Of a stretch of 52,485 nucleotides of DNA, positions 1 to 6,470 are shown in pieces. The number at the start of each line of letters is the position of its first letter. Positions within the stretch are counted from its first letter, which is position 1. Under the pieces are notes generated by a model. It did not search any database. It saw only the letters and a program-made list of their open reading frames with translations, and was not told where the DNA came from. A program made the translations under genes and the position numbers. The stretch is from an uncultured Prevotella sp. (lineage in GTDB: Bacteria; Bacteroidota; Bacteroidia; Bacteroidales; Bacteroidaceae), in NCBI GenBank assembly GCA_900557405.1, contig USSF01000006.1, positions 1 through 52,485 on the forward strand. The letters are read 5' to 3'.

Positions 1-77
1 GAAATGGGGTGGAGCTTTGAATTGTTGTTCATGGACAATTAGTGAAGATATGTCCAAATTGCATCACGATATAGAGT

Positions 78-350
78 ATGATAAAGCTTAATAATTCTAT
101 TATAGAGAAGTATAAGAAAGACTCTAATAGTGTGTGCTTTTATGAAATCCAACTCCTTGGCGACTATCATCCTAAAAAGCTTGAGAATGATAATAGGGAT
201 TTGGGTCGTTTGTATTATGGTTTTTAATACAAAGTGGCTAGGTAAGTACACCGTCTTTCCATGGACGAGATAAAAGATTTTATTTTAGAAGTTGACGAGT
301 TGGCAAGAAGATTGGATTTTGATTTATATTTTGATTTTCGTTTGATTTAG
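78..350 (+). pseudogene. Decayed gene remnant, unidentified
   Basis: Two short plus-strand reading frames lie here. One runs from an ATG at 78 to a stop at 227 and encodes 49 residues ending GRLYYGF. The other runs from an ATG at 261 to 350 and encodes 29 residues with an acidic, helical start (MDEIKDFILEVDELARRLDF). Another short frame begins at 50 and overlaps the first in a shifted frame. The charged, protein-like composition and the frame changes suggest a gene broken by frameshifts. I do not recognise the family. It could equally be chance ORFs in AT-rich DNA. Confidence 0.3.
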
Positions 351-458
351 AACTTCTGAATCGTGGTGAGAAACACACCGCCACTGGTACGTCCCTGCAA
401 CAAAGTCTTCAGATGCTCCTTGCTTTCCATCTGCATAATCATCTTTTCAGATGTTTAT
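347..458 (-). pseudogene. hsdR: HsdR fragment (type I restriction enzyme R subunit)
   Basis: The minus strand from 442 to 347 encodes 31 residues including ESKEHLKTLL and SGGVFLTTIQKF, followed at once by a stop. This matches the stretch of type I restriction subunit R just after the helicase 'DRxDLDxQ' segment, where many HsdR proteins read roughly ...HLxxLL...GGxxFTTIQKF. Everything before and after that short stretch is missing, so it cannot be functional. It lies directly behind the stop codon of the Fic remnant. The identification rests on motif recall over about 26 residues and is moderately sure. Confidence 0.5.
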
Positions 459-917
459 TTAGATTTTGTTCGCTTTCCAATGTCCTGTCTTGTTGCTTCC
501 GATGCGAGTTATCAATCCTTTTGCCTTTAGCGTATTGATGTGTTTTCTCACCATACGGTCGCTAATACCTAAGGTTTCAGCCATTTGCATGGTGGTAAGA
601 TGTCCATTGGCTGCTATCTGCAGGTATACGCTCCATGCCATACTCTGCATTTCGGGGAAAGCCTGCAACAGTTTATTAGGAACTTTATTAGGAATTTTAT
701 TAGGAACTTTCTTTATTGGTTCTCGCTTGTGCGCTTCGAGGGCTTTCTGTATTTCCCCAAGCATAAAGTCGATGAATGGTCCGGAGTCGGCAGCATTGCT
801 ACTGGCGGTAATTGCATCGTAGTATTGCTGTTGGTTAGCATACACCATGTTTTCCACCGGCAGGTGTTCAAACACGGGGTGCAGCCTGCTCAGTATGAGC
901 GACTGCCACAGACGTCC
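459..917 (-). pseudogene. Truncated Fic family protein (C-terminal half)
   Basis: The reading frame holds the C-terminal part of a Bacteroidales Fic (AMP-transferase) protein. It starts at GRLWQSLILSRLHPVFEHLP, contains the usual VYANQQQYYDAI and DSGPFIDFMLGEI segments, a linker of repeated PNK units, and a winged-helix domain (TMQMAETLGISDRMVRKHI) at the C terminus. Fic enzymes carry their catalytic HPFxDGNGR loop immediately before GRLW. Here the homology stops exactly there and an in-frame stop lies just upstream (near 932), so the active site is gone. The only start in the remaining frame is a GTG at 875. A truncated pseudogene is much more likely than a short functional regulator, although the winged helix itself looks intact. 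Confidence 0.75.
672..707. repeat. Three 12-bp tandem repeats in the Fic remnant
   Basis: Three near-identical copies of TTTATTAGGAAC/T follow each other without gaps. On the coding (minus) strand they encode the PNK(V/I) repeat linker between the Fic core and the winged helix. Similar PNK repeats occur in other Bacteroidales Fic proteins. Copy number could vary by slippage in steps of four residues. Confidence 0.8.
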
Positions 918-1178
918 CCCGGACTGACCGTATTACGCCAGTTGGCATAGATGATGACGGGTGCTATGTTGTGCTCCCCCTTGAAGACTTCACTCGTCTT
1001 GGGAGTGAAGGCTGCAAATTTATTGGTCCGAGAATGATGGCAACGGATGTTGGGGGTGTATAGAAAAAACCGCTCATGTCTTGCTTTTTTAGGGCAAAGA
1101 TATGAGCGATGGGTGGGGAAAAGACAAGAATTTCAACATTTATGAAAGTTTATAAAATTTGACAAATGAGATGTAGAT
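918..1178. other. Gene-less junction upstream of the Fic remnant
   Basis: No complete gene is visible. The minus strand stays open without an ATG from about 1125 down to 885 and includes the protein-like stretch FKGEHNIAPVIIYANWRNTV, which does not belong to Fic. The frame then ends a few codons inside the Fic remnant. This suggests a recombination junction near 918 that joined an unrelated sequence to the Fic tail. The source of the upstream piece is not recognised. Confidence 0.4.
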
Positions 1179-1194
1179 TAATTTTGTAATTTTG
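1179..1194 (+). promoter_or_regulatory. Candidate promoter for the DUF1016 gene
   Basis: Two overlapping TAATTTTG boxes (1179-1186 and 1187-1194) fit the Bacteroidetes -7 consensus TAnnTTTG. A TTTG at 1158-1161 could serve as the -33 element, but its spacing (17 or 25 nt) is not ideal. The gene starts about 100 nt downstream. Confidence 0.4.
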
Positions 1195-1290
1195 CAAGAA
1201 ATTTTCCTTTATGTGACATGGCGGTATCTGAGAGGATAGAACGTTACAAGAAAAACTGTTCACATATTGCGAAAAGAAAGGTTACTTACA

Positions 1291-2340
1291 ATGAAAGAAA
1301 AAAATACGAATCTTCCAATAGATCATGAAGACTATGAGACAATACTGCGACAGGCTGTCGCAGTAATTGAACATGCAAGGCAGGAAATCGCCAAGCATAT
1401 CAATGGGTATGTTTCAACAGCCTATTGGGAGATAGGACAACTTCTCCATGAGCGAAAGATAGAGAGCGGTCATGGTGACGGAGTGGTCAAAAAACTGTCT
1501 TTAGATCTAAAGGAGAGGTATCCAAAATTAGGTGCTTCACCTCGTAACCTATGGGATATGAAGAGGTTCTACGAAAGATTTATGGACTCAAATATAAAAC
1601 TGCGACAGTCTGTCGCAGTTTTGCCATGGGGACATATTCTGCAACTTATGCGAAAGATCGGTAACGATGATTCGCAGATGCTTTTTTATGCGCAAGAGAC
1701 TCGCGCCAAGGGATGGACTAGAGACCTATTGCTAAATGCGATAAAGTTGAAAATGTATGAAACGCAGTCATTGACACGAATTGACAACAATTTCAACAAG
1801 ACCCTCCCGGCAGAGCAGGCACAATATGCCAATGAGGTGTTCTGCAGTTCGTATAATCTCGGATTCCTTGGCGTGACAACACCAATATTAGAACTTGAAT
1901 TGGAAGACCGTTTGGTGAAGGCCATCACACGTTTCCTTATGGAGCTGGGTAATGGTTTCACGTTCATTGGCAACCAACACGTCTTGGAGTTCAATGGCAA
2001 GGAGAGCAAAGTTGACATGCTTTTCTTCCATCGTGGACTGCGTTGTCTTGTGGCAGTAGACTTGAAGATTGGTGCTTTCCGTCCCGAATATGCAGGAAAG
2101 ATGAACTATTACCTATCATTGCTTGACCGCCTTGAGCGTGGCGCAGATGAAAACCGCTCCATAGGCCTAATCCTTTGTGCGGAGAAAGACCGCGTGGATG
2201 TAGAACTGGCTCTCGAAGACATGGGCAAGCCAATAGGTGTAGCAGACTATCAACTGATAGTGCCAAAGGAGAAACTACAGAAAGTACTTGCTGACGAGAT
2301 TCGGGCGTTTAGTGAGGAAAAAGAAAAGAATAAAGAATAA
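1291..2340 (+). CDS. DUF1016/YhcG-type PDDEXK nuclease domain protein
   Basis: This 349-residue protein belongs to the DUF1016 (YhcG) family. The N-terminal half is helical with the family signature around ISTAYWEIGQLLHE-like residues (here YVSTAYWEIGQLLHE) and LPWGHILQLM. The C-terminal half holds the PDDEXK-like core: ESKVDMLFFHRGLRCLVAVDLKIGAF, with the D...DLK pattern, followed by GKMNYYLSLLDRL. The frame is open from a TTG at 1267, but the ATG at 1291 is preferred because AAAGG sits about 9 nt before it. Members are often found beside or inside type I restriction loci, which fits the hsdR and Fic remnants just upstream. Its biochemical role is not established; a nuclease role is inferred from the fold. 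The gene looks intact and carries two large palindromes inside its coding sequence. Confidence 0.9.
   Translation: MKEKNTNLPIDHEDYETILRQAVAVIEHARQEIAKHINGYVSTAYWEIGQLLHERKIESGHGDGVVKKLSLDLKERYPKLGASPRNLWDMKRFYERFMDSNIKLRQSVAVLPWGHILQLMRKIGNDDSQMLFYAQETRAKGWTRDLLLNAIKLKMYETQSLTRIDNNFNKTLPAEQAQYANEVFCSSYNLGFLGVTTPILELELEDRLVKAITRFLMELGNGFTFIGNQHVLEFNGKESKVDMLFFHRGLRCLVAVDLKIGAFRPEYAGKMNYYLSLLDRLERGADENRSIGLILCAEKDRVDVELALEDMGKPIGVADYQLIVPKEKLQKVLADEIRAFSEEKEKNKE
1344..1364. repeat. 21-bp palindrome inside DUF1016 gene, copy 1
   Basis: ACTGCGACAG-G-CTGTCGCAGT is a perfect inverted repeat with 10-nt arms and a one-base centre. It encodes part of the segment LRQAVAV. The same palindrome recurs at 1596-1622 with one different central base. 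Confidence 0.9.
1596..1622. repeat. 27-bp palindrome inside DUF1016 gene, copy 2
   Basis: AAAACTGCGACAG and its reverse complement flank a single T, giving 13-nt perfect arms. The inner 21 bp equal copy 1 except at the centre. It encodes LRQSVAV, next to the conserved LPWGH motif. Confidence 0.9.
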
Positions 2341-2463
2341 GAATAATTCAATATTGCCTGTTCTCTTGGCATACCTTAAATAATATATTTAGTGAAGTGC
2401 GGTAATCTTTCCATTAGCGTATTTTGAGAGTGAACGTATATATACAAACTTTTTTATTTTGTC

Positions 2464-2485
2464 ATTTGAATGGAGAGAGCTGCCA
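2464..2485. repeat. 22-bp dispersed repeat, copy 1
   Basis: A 22-bp sequence starting ATTTGAATGGAGAG and ending AGCTGCCA is found again, identical, at 8187-8208. Both copies follow T-rich DNA in short intergenic regions. Nothing else was recognised in 2341-2597. Confidence 0.8.
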
Positions 2486-2597
2486 TCACAGGCTATGAGA
2501 ATTTCCCTCTGTCCTGAAAATCGGTGAATGGCGATTGTGGATTTATATCTATTCCTATCATATTAAATCTGATGAAAATTCTTTCTATAATCAAGTC

Positions 2598-3122
2598 TTA
2601 AAGTTCATCGTAAGAATTTCGTTTATTCATATCATTTAAAAGTTTTTCCTTAGTAAGATTAAAATCCCAGTAACTAATGGATAAAACATATTTTGATGTA
2701 CTATCAGAGATTTCATTGCGCAGAGAAAGAAAAGTAGAATTGTCATAAAATAAGACAACATCTTCTTTTTCTTCGTGTTTGAAATCTGGATATTTACTTA
2801 TAAGTTTCTCTTTCAATGAATTAAATCTATCTGTATCTTTAATAGAGGTCTCTTCAAAAATAAAAGTTACCATGGAAAACTTATTATCAATGAAATTGAA
2901 ATAGGCTTCTTCACAGTTATATCCAGCAAATTTAACATCAGAATATACGGCACAATCTTTATTGATAAGAGCTGAAATTCCATATCCTTTATTTCTCATG
3001 TTAGTTCTTACTTCCTCATAAGTAGATACAGCTAAGACGTTGCCGAGGAAAGTGCGTTGAATCTGTGCAGACATGTCAAGTGCCAGCACAGATATTATAA
3101 ATGTGAATAATAATTTCTTCAT
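2598..3122 (-). CDS. Small secreted protein of unknown function
   Basis: The protein has 174 residues when started at the ATG at 3122, which gives a clean signal peptide (MKKLLFTFIISVLALDMSAQ). The frame stays open further upstream, but the extra residues would bury the signal peptide. The mature part is mixed alpha/beta and contains LKEKLISKYPDF and VLSISYWDF. I recognise no domain. The leader and the general plan (a short beta-rich repeat, then a 'K.LL/I..KY' helix) resemble the protein at 7150-7725, and the two may be distant relatives. It probably acts in the periplasm. It has no clear operon partner except the possible small ORF just upstream. Confidence 0.7.
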   Translation of the reverse strand: MKKLLFTFIISVLALDMSAQIQRTFLGNVLAVSTYEEVRTNMRNKGYGISALINKDCAVYSDVKFAGYNCEEAYFNFIDNKFSMVTFIFEETSIKDTDRFNSLKEKLISKYPDFKHEEKEDVVLFYDNSTFLSLRNEISDSTSKYVLSISYWDFNLTKEKLLNDMNKRNSYDEL

Positions 3123-3135
3123 AACATATAATATC

Positions 3136-3318
3136 TTAATTTTCAGAAATGGTGATGCCATCCATAAAGTCCACATGCAGAGTCACTGCATAAGAAGCAA
3201 CAGATATAGGCATATCATTTTCCAACACCAATAATGCTTTTACCTGGCAATGCATACATCTTACGCTTTGCTCGGCATTTAGTATAGCAAAGATATACAT
3301 AATATTTGAGACATCCAT
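3136..3318 (-). CDS. Possible 60-residue protein
   Basis: An ATG at 3318 opens a 60-residue frame with the stretch CQVKALLVLENDMPISVASY. The stop lies 13 nt before the start of the secreted-protein gene downstream. The composition is protein-like, but there is no recognisable domain and no strong start signal. It could be the remnant of a larger gene or a chance frame. Confidence 0.3.
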   Translation of the reverse strand: MDVSNIMYIFAILNAEQSVRCMHCQVKALLVLENDMPISVASYAVTLHVDFMDGITISEN

Positions 3319-3373
3319 ACACAATCAAAGTTAAAAAGTTACATTCGGACAATGAATGTGATAAAAAATTCAC

Positions 3374-3381
3374 TAACTTTG
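3374..3381 (+). promoter_or_regulatory. -7 box before the broken XRE gene
   Basis: TAACTTTG fits TAnnTTTG exactly and lies 20 nt before the ATG at 3401. No good -33 element was found. Confidence 0.35.
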
Positions 3382-3400
3382 TCACTTTAAAGAATGAAAC

Positions 3401-3528
3401 ATGGAAGACGTTAATCGCTTAAAATATGCTTGTCGAAAAGAAGAAGACAAACAAAAAGCTTGCAGAAGAGTTGAAAGCCCCCCCACAACAGTATCCATGT
3501 AAAAAGGGAACAGACAAGGTTCAGATAC
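3401..3528 (+). pseudogene. Broken XRE-type helix-turn-helix regulator
   Basis: Reading from the ATG at 3401 gives MEDVNRLKY, then the frame must shift by one base to read LVEKKKTNKKLAEELKAPP, and shift again to read PTTVSM. Joined together these match the N-terminal helix-turn-helix of Bacteroidales XRE regulators that begin roughly NRLKxVLVEKxxTNKxLAEELGKxPTTVSKW. At least two frameshifts and an early stop break the gene, and the rest of the protein is missing. Such regulators are common in type I restriction loci of this order. Confidence 0.55.
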
Positions 3529-3819
3529 ATGGAGAAGAGACATATGCCCTATGAACAACAAGCAAGGGATATATTAAACCTGTGAAACGAGTTTATTAAG
3601 GAAGGAAAGGAACATAACTCAAATGATTTTGAAAGATTAAGGAATGCCCTTACTTTTCCCAGAGAGCGTGATATATAACTTGTTGCTTTAAAGAGTTTGC
3701 CTATGGCCGAAATCAAGTATCAATATGCCTATGATGAAAACAAAAAAGAACCGCAACCAGCATCAATATATTTGTATAGGTTGCGGCAATCCCTTACTAC
3801 CTCGTGCAATTGGAAGTAA
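3529..3819 (+). pseudogene. Decayed ORF with two in-frame stops
   Basis: From the ATG at 3529 one frame reads as a continuous hydrophilic protein (MPYEQQARDILNL, NDFERLRNALTFPRERDI, MAEIKYQYAYDENKKEPQ) if a TGA near 3582 and a TAA near 3676 are ignored. Its 3' end overlaps the start of the next gene in another frame. The coherent composition across the stops points to a recently inactivated gene. The family is not recognised. Confidence 0.4.
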
Positions 3820-5158
3820 ATATCGAAGACCGCATTTTTATCATAAGGAGCTGGTAGACTGTTCCGGGGAAACCTATCTACATAAATTAGCCAAGAAACT
3901 AATAAAAGAGAAATTTGAAAACTCCGAGAAGTTTGAAATTTCATACCCTGTTACACGTACATGCCAAAACACTAACTGCCAATTAAGAAGTGACAAGTGC
4001 GAAGATAAGAATCAAGTATGTAAACATGATTTGAAGCAATATTATGACACTTGCACAGAAGAAACAGAGATAAATGGGTTTATTGCAGATTTACTTTTGA
4101 CAAATAGCAAATCAACGAACTTAGTACCTGTTCTGATAGAAGTTTGTGTTACCCATGCTTGCGATGAAGAAAAAAGAAACTCTGGCCTAAAAATAATAGA
4201 AATTAAGATCAAGAATGAAGAAGACATAAACGCTCTTTTAAATATGGAAGTTTGGGAGGAAACTCATGAATGGCGTTATGGCGAAAAAGAAGTAAGCGGT
4301 CCATTGGAGTTTATAGCCTTTAAACGTACTTTAAAAGAACCGGTGGAAATAGGAATTGCCCGCTATGTATTTGGTAAATTTGAAAACCAACAGAATGGAT
4401 ATATAACATTTGTAAATTGCAGAATTGCCCATAATAAAGTGAGGAAAGACTCATTGTGTGAATTGAATTTATTAGGAAATTATCAGTTTCAAAATGATTA
4501 TCATTCCCTCTTTCATTCCCTCTTAATATGGATGTATAAGCACTACAATGTTAGACGTTGCCTAATATGCAAATTTTACTACGCTACTATGTATGAAGAG
4601 CATCCAATTTGCCGATTGAGTAAAAAATATGGGAAGCCCAAATTTCCCCAAATGGCAGAAGCAAAAAAATGCAGCAGTTTCCATATTAATGACAACCTTT
4701 ATATGTTGGACAAGCTTGATTTTGTAGAAGTCAAGAATCCTCCTATAAATAGAGGTGACGATTTTTATGTTATTGTTGCAGGTAGCAGTTCCTTCCGTAA
4801 TTATGAATTGCTCAAAGAAAAATGCGATTATTATCTTTCTGGAAAAATGAAAACCAACAATGTCGTAATCTTGTCTGGCACCTCAAACAATACAAAAGAA
4901 ATGATAACACGGTATTGTGTTGAAAATGGTATTGTATCGGAACAATTCGAAGCTGATTGGCATATCTATGGTAAAGATGCACATAGAATCTGTTCTGCAA
5001 AAATGATTGAAAAAGCAAATGCGGTCATAGCTTTTTGGGATGGCAGAAGTACATATACAAAGATGTTGGTAGACATGGCAAAAGAGATACATATAAAAAC
5101 TGCAGTAGTTCCATTTAAAGCTGAAAAGATGATAGATTATTCAGAGTATTATGAGTAA
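3725..5158 (+). CDS. CoiA-like nuclease / Cys cluster / SLOG domain fusion protein
   Basis: This 477-residue protein appears to combine three parts. Residues 15-162 resemble CoiA-type competence and nuclease proteins: a CIGCG knuckle (17-21), HFYHK (37-41), a conserved helix GETYLHKLAKKLI, then a PD-(D/E)xK-like core with D122 (IADLLL), E139 (VLIEVCVTHACDEEKR) and IIEIKI. Residues 80-110 add five cysteines. Residues 279-316 carry C279, C282, C296 and C316, a likely zinc site. Residues 347-477 form a Rossmann-like SLOG domain of the DUF2493/YspA type, with YVIVAGSSSFRNYELL and later KANAVIAFWDGRS. SLOG domains bind nucleotides or nucleotide-derived signals, so a nucleotide-controlled nuclease is a reasonable inference. 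It sits among decayed restriction genes. ATG codons at 3731 and 3734 are alternative starts. No frameshift is visible. Confidence 0.7.
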   Translation: MPMMKTKKNRNQHQYICIGCGNPLLPRAIGSKYRRPHFYHKELVDCSGETYLHKLAKKLIKEKFENSEKFEISYPVTRTCQNTNCQLRSDKCEDKNQVCKHDLKQYYDTCTEETEINGFIADLLLTNSKSTNLVPVLIEVCVTHACDEEKRNSGLKIIEIKIKNEEDINALLNMEVWEETHEWRYGEKEVSGPLEFIAFKRTLKEPVEIGIARYVFGKFENQQNGYITFVNCRIAHNKVRKDSLCELNLLGNYQFQNDYHSLFHSLLIWMYKHYNVRRCLICKFYYATMYEEHPICRLSKKYGKPKFPQMAEAKKCSSFHINDNLYMLDKLDFVEVKNPPINRGDDFYVIVAGSSSFRNYELLKEKCDYYLSGKMKTNNVVILSGTSNNTKEMITRYCVENGIVSEQFEADWHIYGKDAHRICSAKMIEKANAVIAFWDGRSTYTKMLVDMAKEIHIKTAVVPFKAEKMIDYSEYYE

Positions 5159-5161
5159 AAA

Positions 5162-5248
5162 GAGGGTGTGTCAAAAGTCGCAAGTGGTACGCCCCGAAGG
5201 AGCAATTTGGGCTTTCAGCCCGCATTGTTTGAGTTTTGACACACCCTC
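5162..5248. repeat. MITE-like element with 15-bp terminal inverted repeats
   Basis: GAGGGTGTGTCAAAA (5162-5176) and its exact reverse complement (5234-5248) enclose 57 nt. The interior holds a small GGGC-TTTCA-GCCC hairpin and no ORF. Ends with GGGTGTGTCAAAA are typical of Bacteroidetes insertion sequences, so this may be a non-autonomous element or the two fused ends of a deleted IS. It begins 3 nt after the stop of the SLOG fusion gene and could also act as a transcription terminator. Confidence 0.6.
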
Positions 5249-5288
5249 ACGCAAGTAACGCTCTACCAAATGTTTTTTATGTTTATTG

Positions 5289-5339
5289 CCGTATATATTT
5301 TCCGAGTGGCACGATGTGCCACTCGGAAAATATATACGG
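5289..5339. terminator. Perfect 24-bp inverted repeat between convergent genes
   Basis: CCGTATATATTTTCCGAGTG continues with GCAC to a 3-nt loop and is followed by its exact complement. The 24-bp stem is very stable and lies between the ends of two convergent genes (3725-5158 and 5456-6364), where a two-way terminator would be expected. There is no long T-run on either side. Confidence 0.55.
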
Positions 5340-5455
5340 GGTTTTATCGGTTTTTGTCAAAGCCCTGCCATATACTCACATAAACCTCCCCGATAAACTC
5401 CAGTTTATATCTCTCCAGCTATCGGAGAGCCCGAAATAGTAGTCTCTGTATACAG

Positions 5456-6364
5456 TTAAGGCTTAACAGCCTCAACCGTGTATCCTTTTTCCTGCAGCAA
5501 CTTAAGCACGCCCTTACTGCCAGGCAGGTGTCCGGCACCCACAACAAACAAGGTTGGGGCAGCCTTCATGATGGCAGGCATACGACTTGCCCAGTCGAGG
5601 TTGCGGTTGTCGAGCAGCTGTGCCATCTCTTCAGGAGTGTAGTCGCACGTTGTGTTGAACTTCTCGTTCATAAGGTCAAGCAGAGCCTTGACGTCCTGTG
5701 CGTAGTAAGCCTTGGCCATGCGCTCGGAAAGCTGGGCATAATAGTCGAGGTTGTTAAGGAAGCAGTCGAGCTGCTGGATCTGTCTTTTGAGCGGCGCGCC
5801 GTACAACAGACTTGCCTGGAACGACAGCGTCTCAAGTCCGCCTACAGGTTCGTTGTTCTGCTTGGCCTGCTTTTGGAAGTACTGGTCGATAAGGTTTGTA
5901 GGGTCGAACTCGCCCATGTGAGCCTTGAGATACTGCAACACCATAAGCTGTGTGAGCAGCGTGGCGGGCGACATCTTGCCCATCTGCTGAGCCACCATAG
6001 GGTTGCTTAGACCTACACCCATATAGTCTACCAGCACCGCATCAAGCTTTTTGTACTGCTCGGGGGTTAGCACCGTCTTCAAGGTCTTGCCCTCCGGCAG
6101 GAGCATGTGCTTCTGCATAACCTGCATACTGTCCGGGTTTAGCATAACATCAAAATTCAATTCGCCATACACCTGGTCGGTAGCGTCGAGCGCCTGGCGC
6201 ACACCGGCAACCTGGTCGACAAAAGGCGAGTTGGCAAAGTGGAAGGTACCGAAGACGTACGACGGCTTTTTAAGGTCGGCACCCGACACGCGATAAAGCA
6301 ACTGAGCGTTGGCGCTAACAGCCGAAACCAACACAAATAAGAGTGAAATTAAGATTTTCTTCAT
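5456..6364 (-). CDS. TraB/GumN family secreted protein
   Basis: This 302-residue protein has a signal peptide (MKKILISLLFVLVSAVSANA) and the hallmarks of the TraB/PrgY/GumN family. These are YVFGTFHF near residues 36-43, a VYGELNFD segment, and a C-terminal VVGAGHLPGSKGVLKLLQEKGY. The family's paired GxxH and GAGH motifs support a metal-dependent hydrolase fold (related to the Tiki protease fold), but the substrate in gut bacteria is not known. The leader implies periplasmic or outer-membrane location. It is a single gene on the minus strand with a 106-nt gap to the next gene downstream of its promoter side. Confidence 0.9.
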   Translation of the reverse strand: MKKILISLLFVLVSAVSANAQLLYRVSGADLKKPSYVFGTFHFANSPFVDQVAGVRQALDATDQVYGELNFDVMLNPDSMQVMQKHMLLPEGKTLKTVLTPEQYKKLDAVLVDYMGVGLSNPMVAQQMGKMSPATLLTQLMVLQYLKAHMGEFDPTNLIDQYFQKQAKQNNEPVGGLETLSFQASLLYGAPLKRQIQQLDCFLNNLDYYAQLSERMAKAYYAQDVKALLDLMNEKFNTTCDYTPEEMAQLLDNRNLDWASRMPAIMKAAPTLFVVGAGHLPGSKGVLKLLQEKGYTVEAVKP

Positions 6365-6470
6365 ATTATTTATTGTTAAATGACCAACAAAGTTTTGTAC
6401 TAAGGATGTTTTTACGTATTTTTACAAATGCGTCACATATATTTTAATATAATGACACAGCATCTTTTCA

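Noticed and set aside
39..251. Minus-strand 70-residue frame
   Set aside because: AT-rich shadow opposite the plus-strand remnant, no domain, no start signal.
1218..1328. 36-residue upstream ORF before the DUF1016 gene
   Set aside because: It has an ATG and basic composition but overlaps the start of the DUF1016 gene and has no supporting signal.
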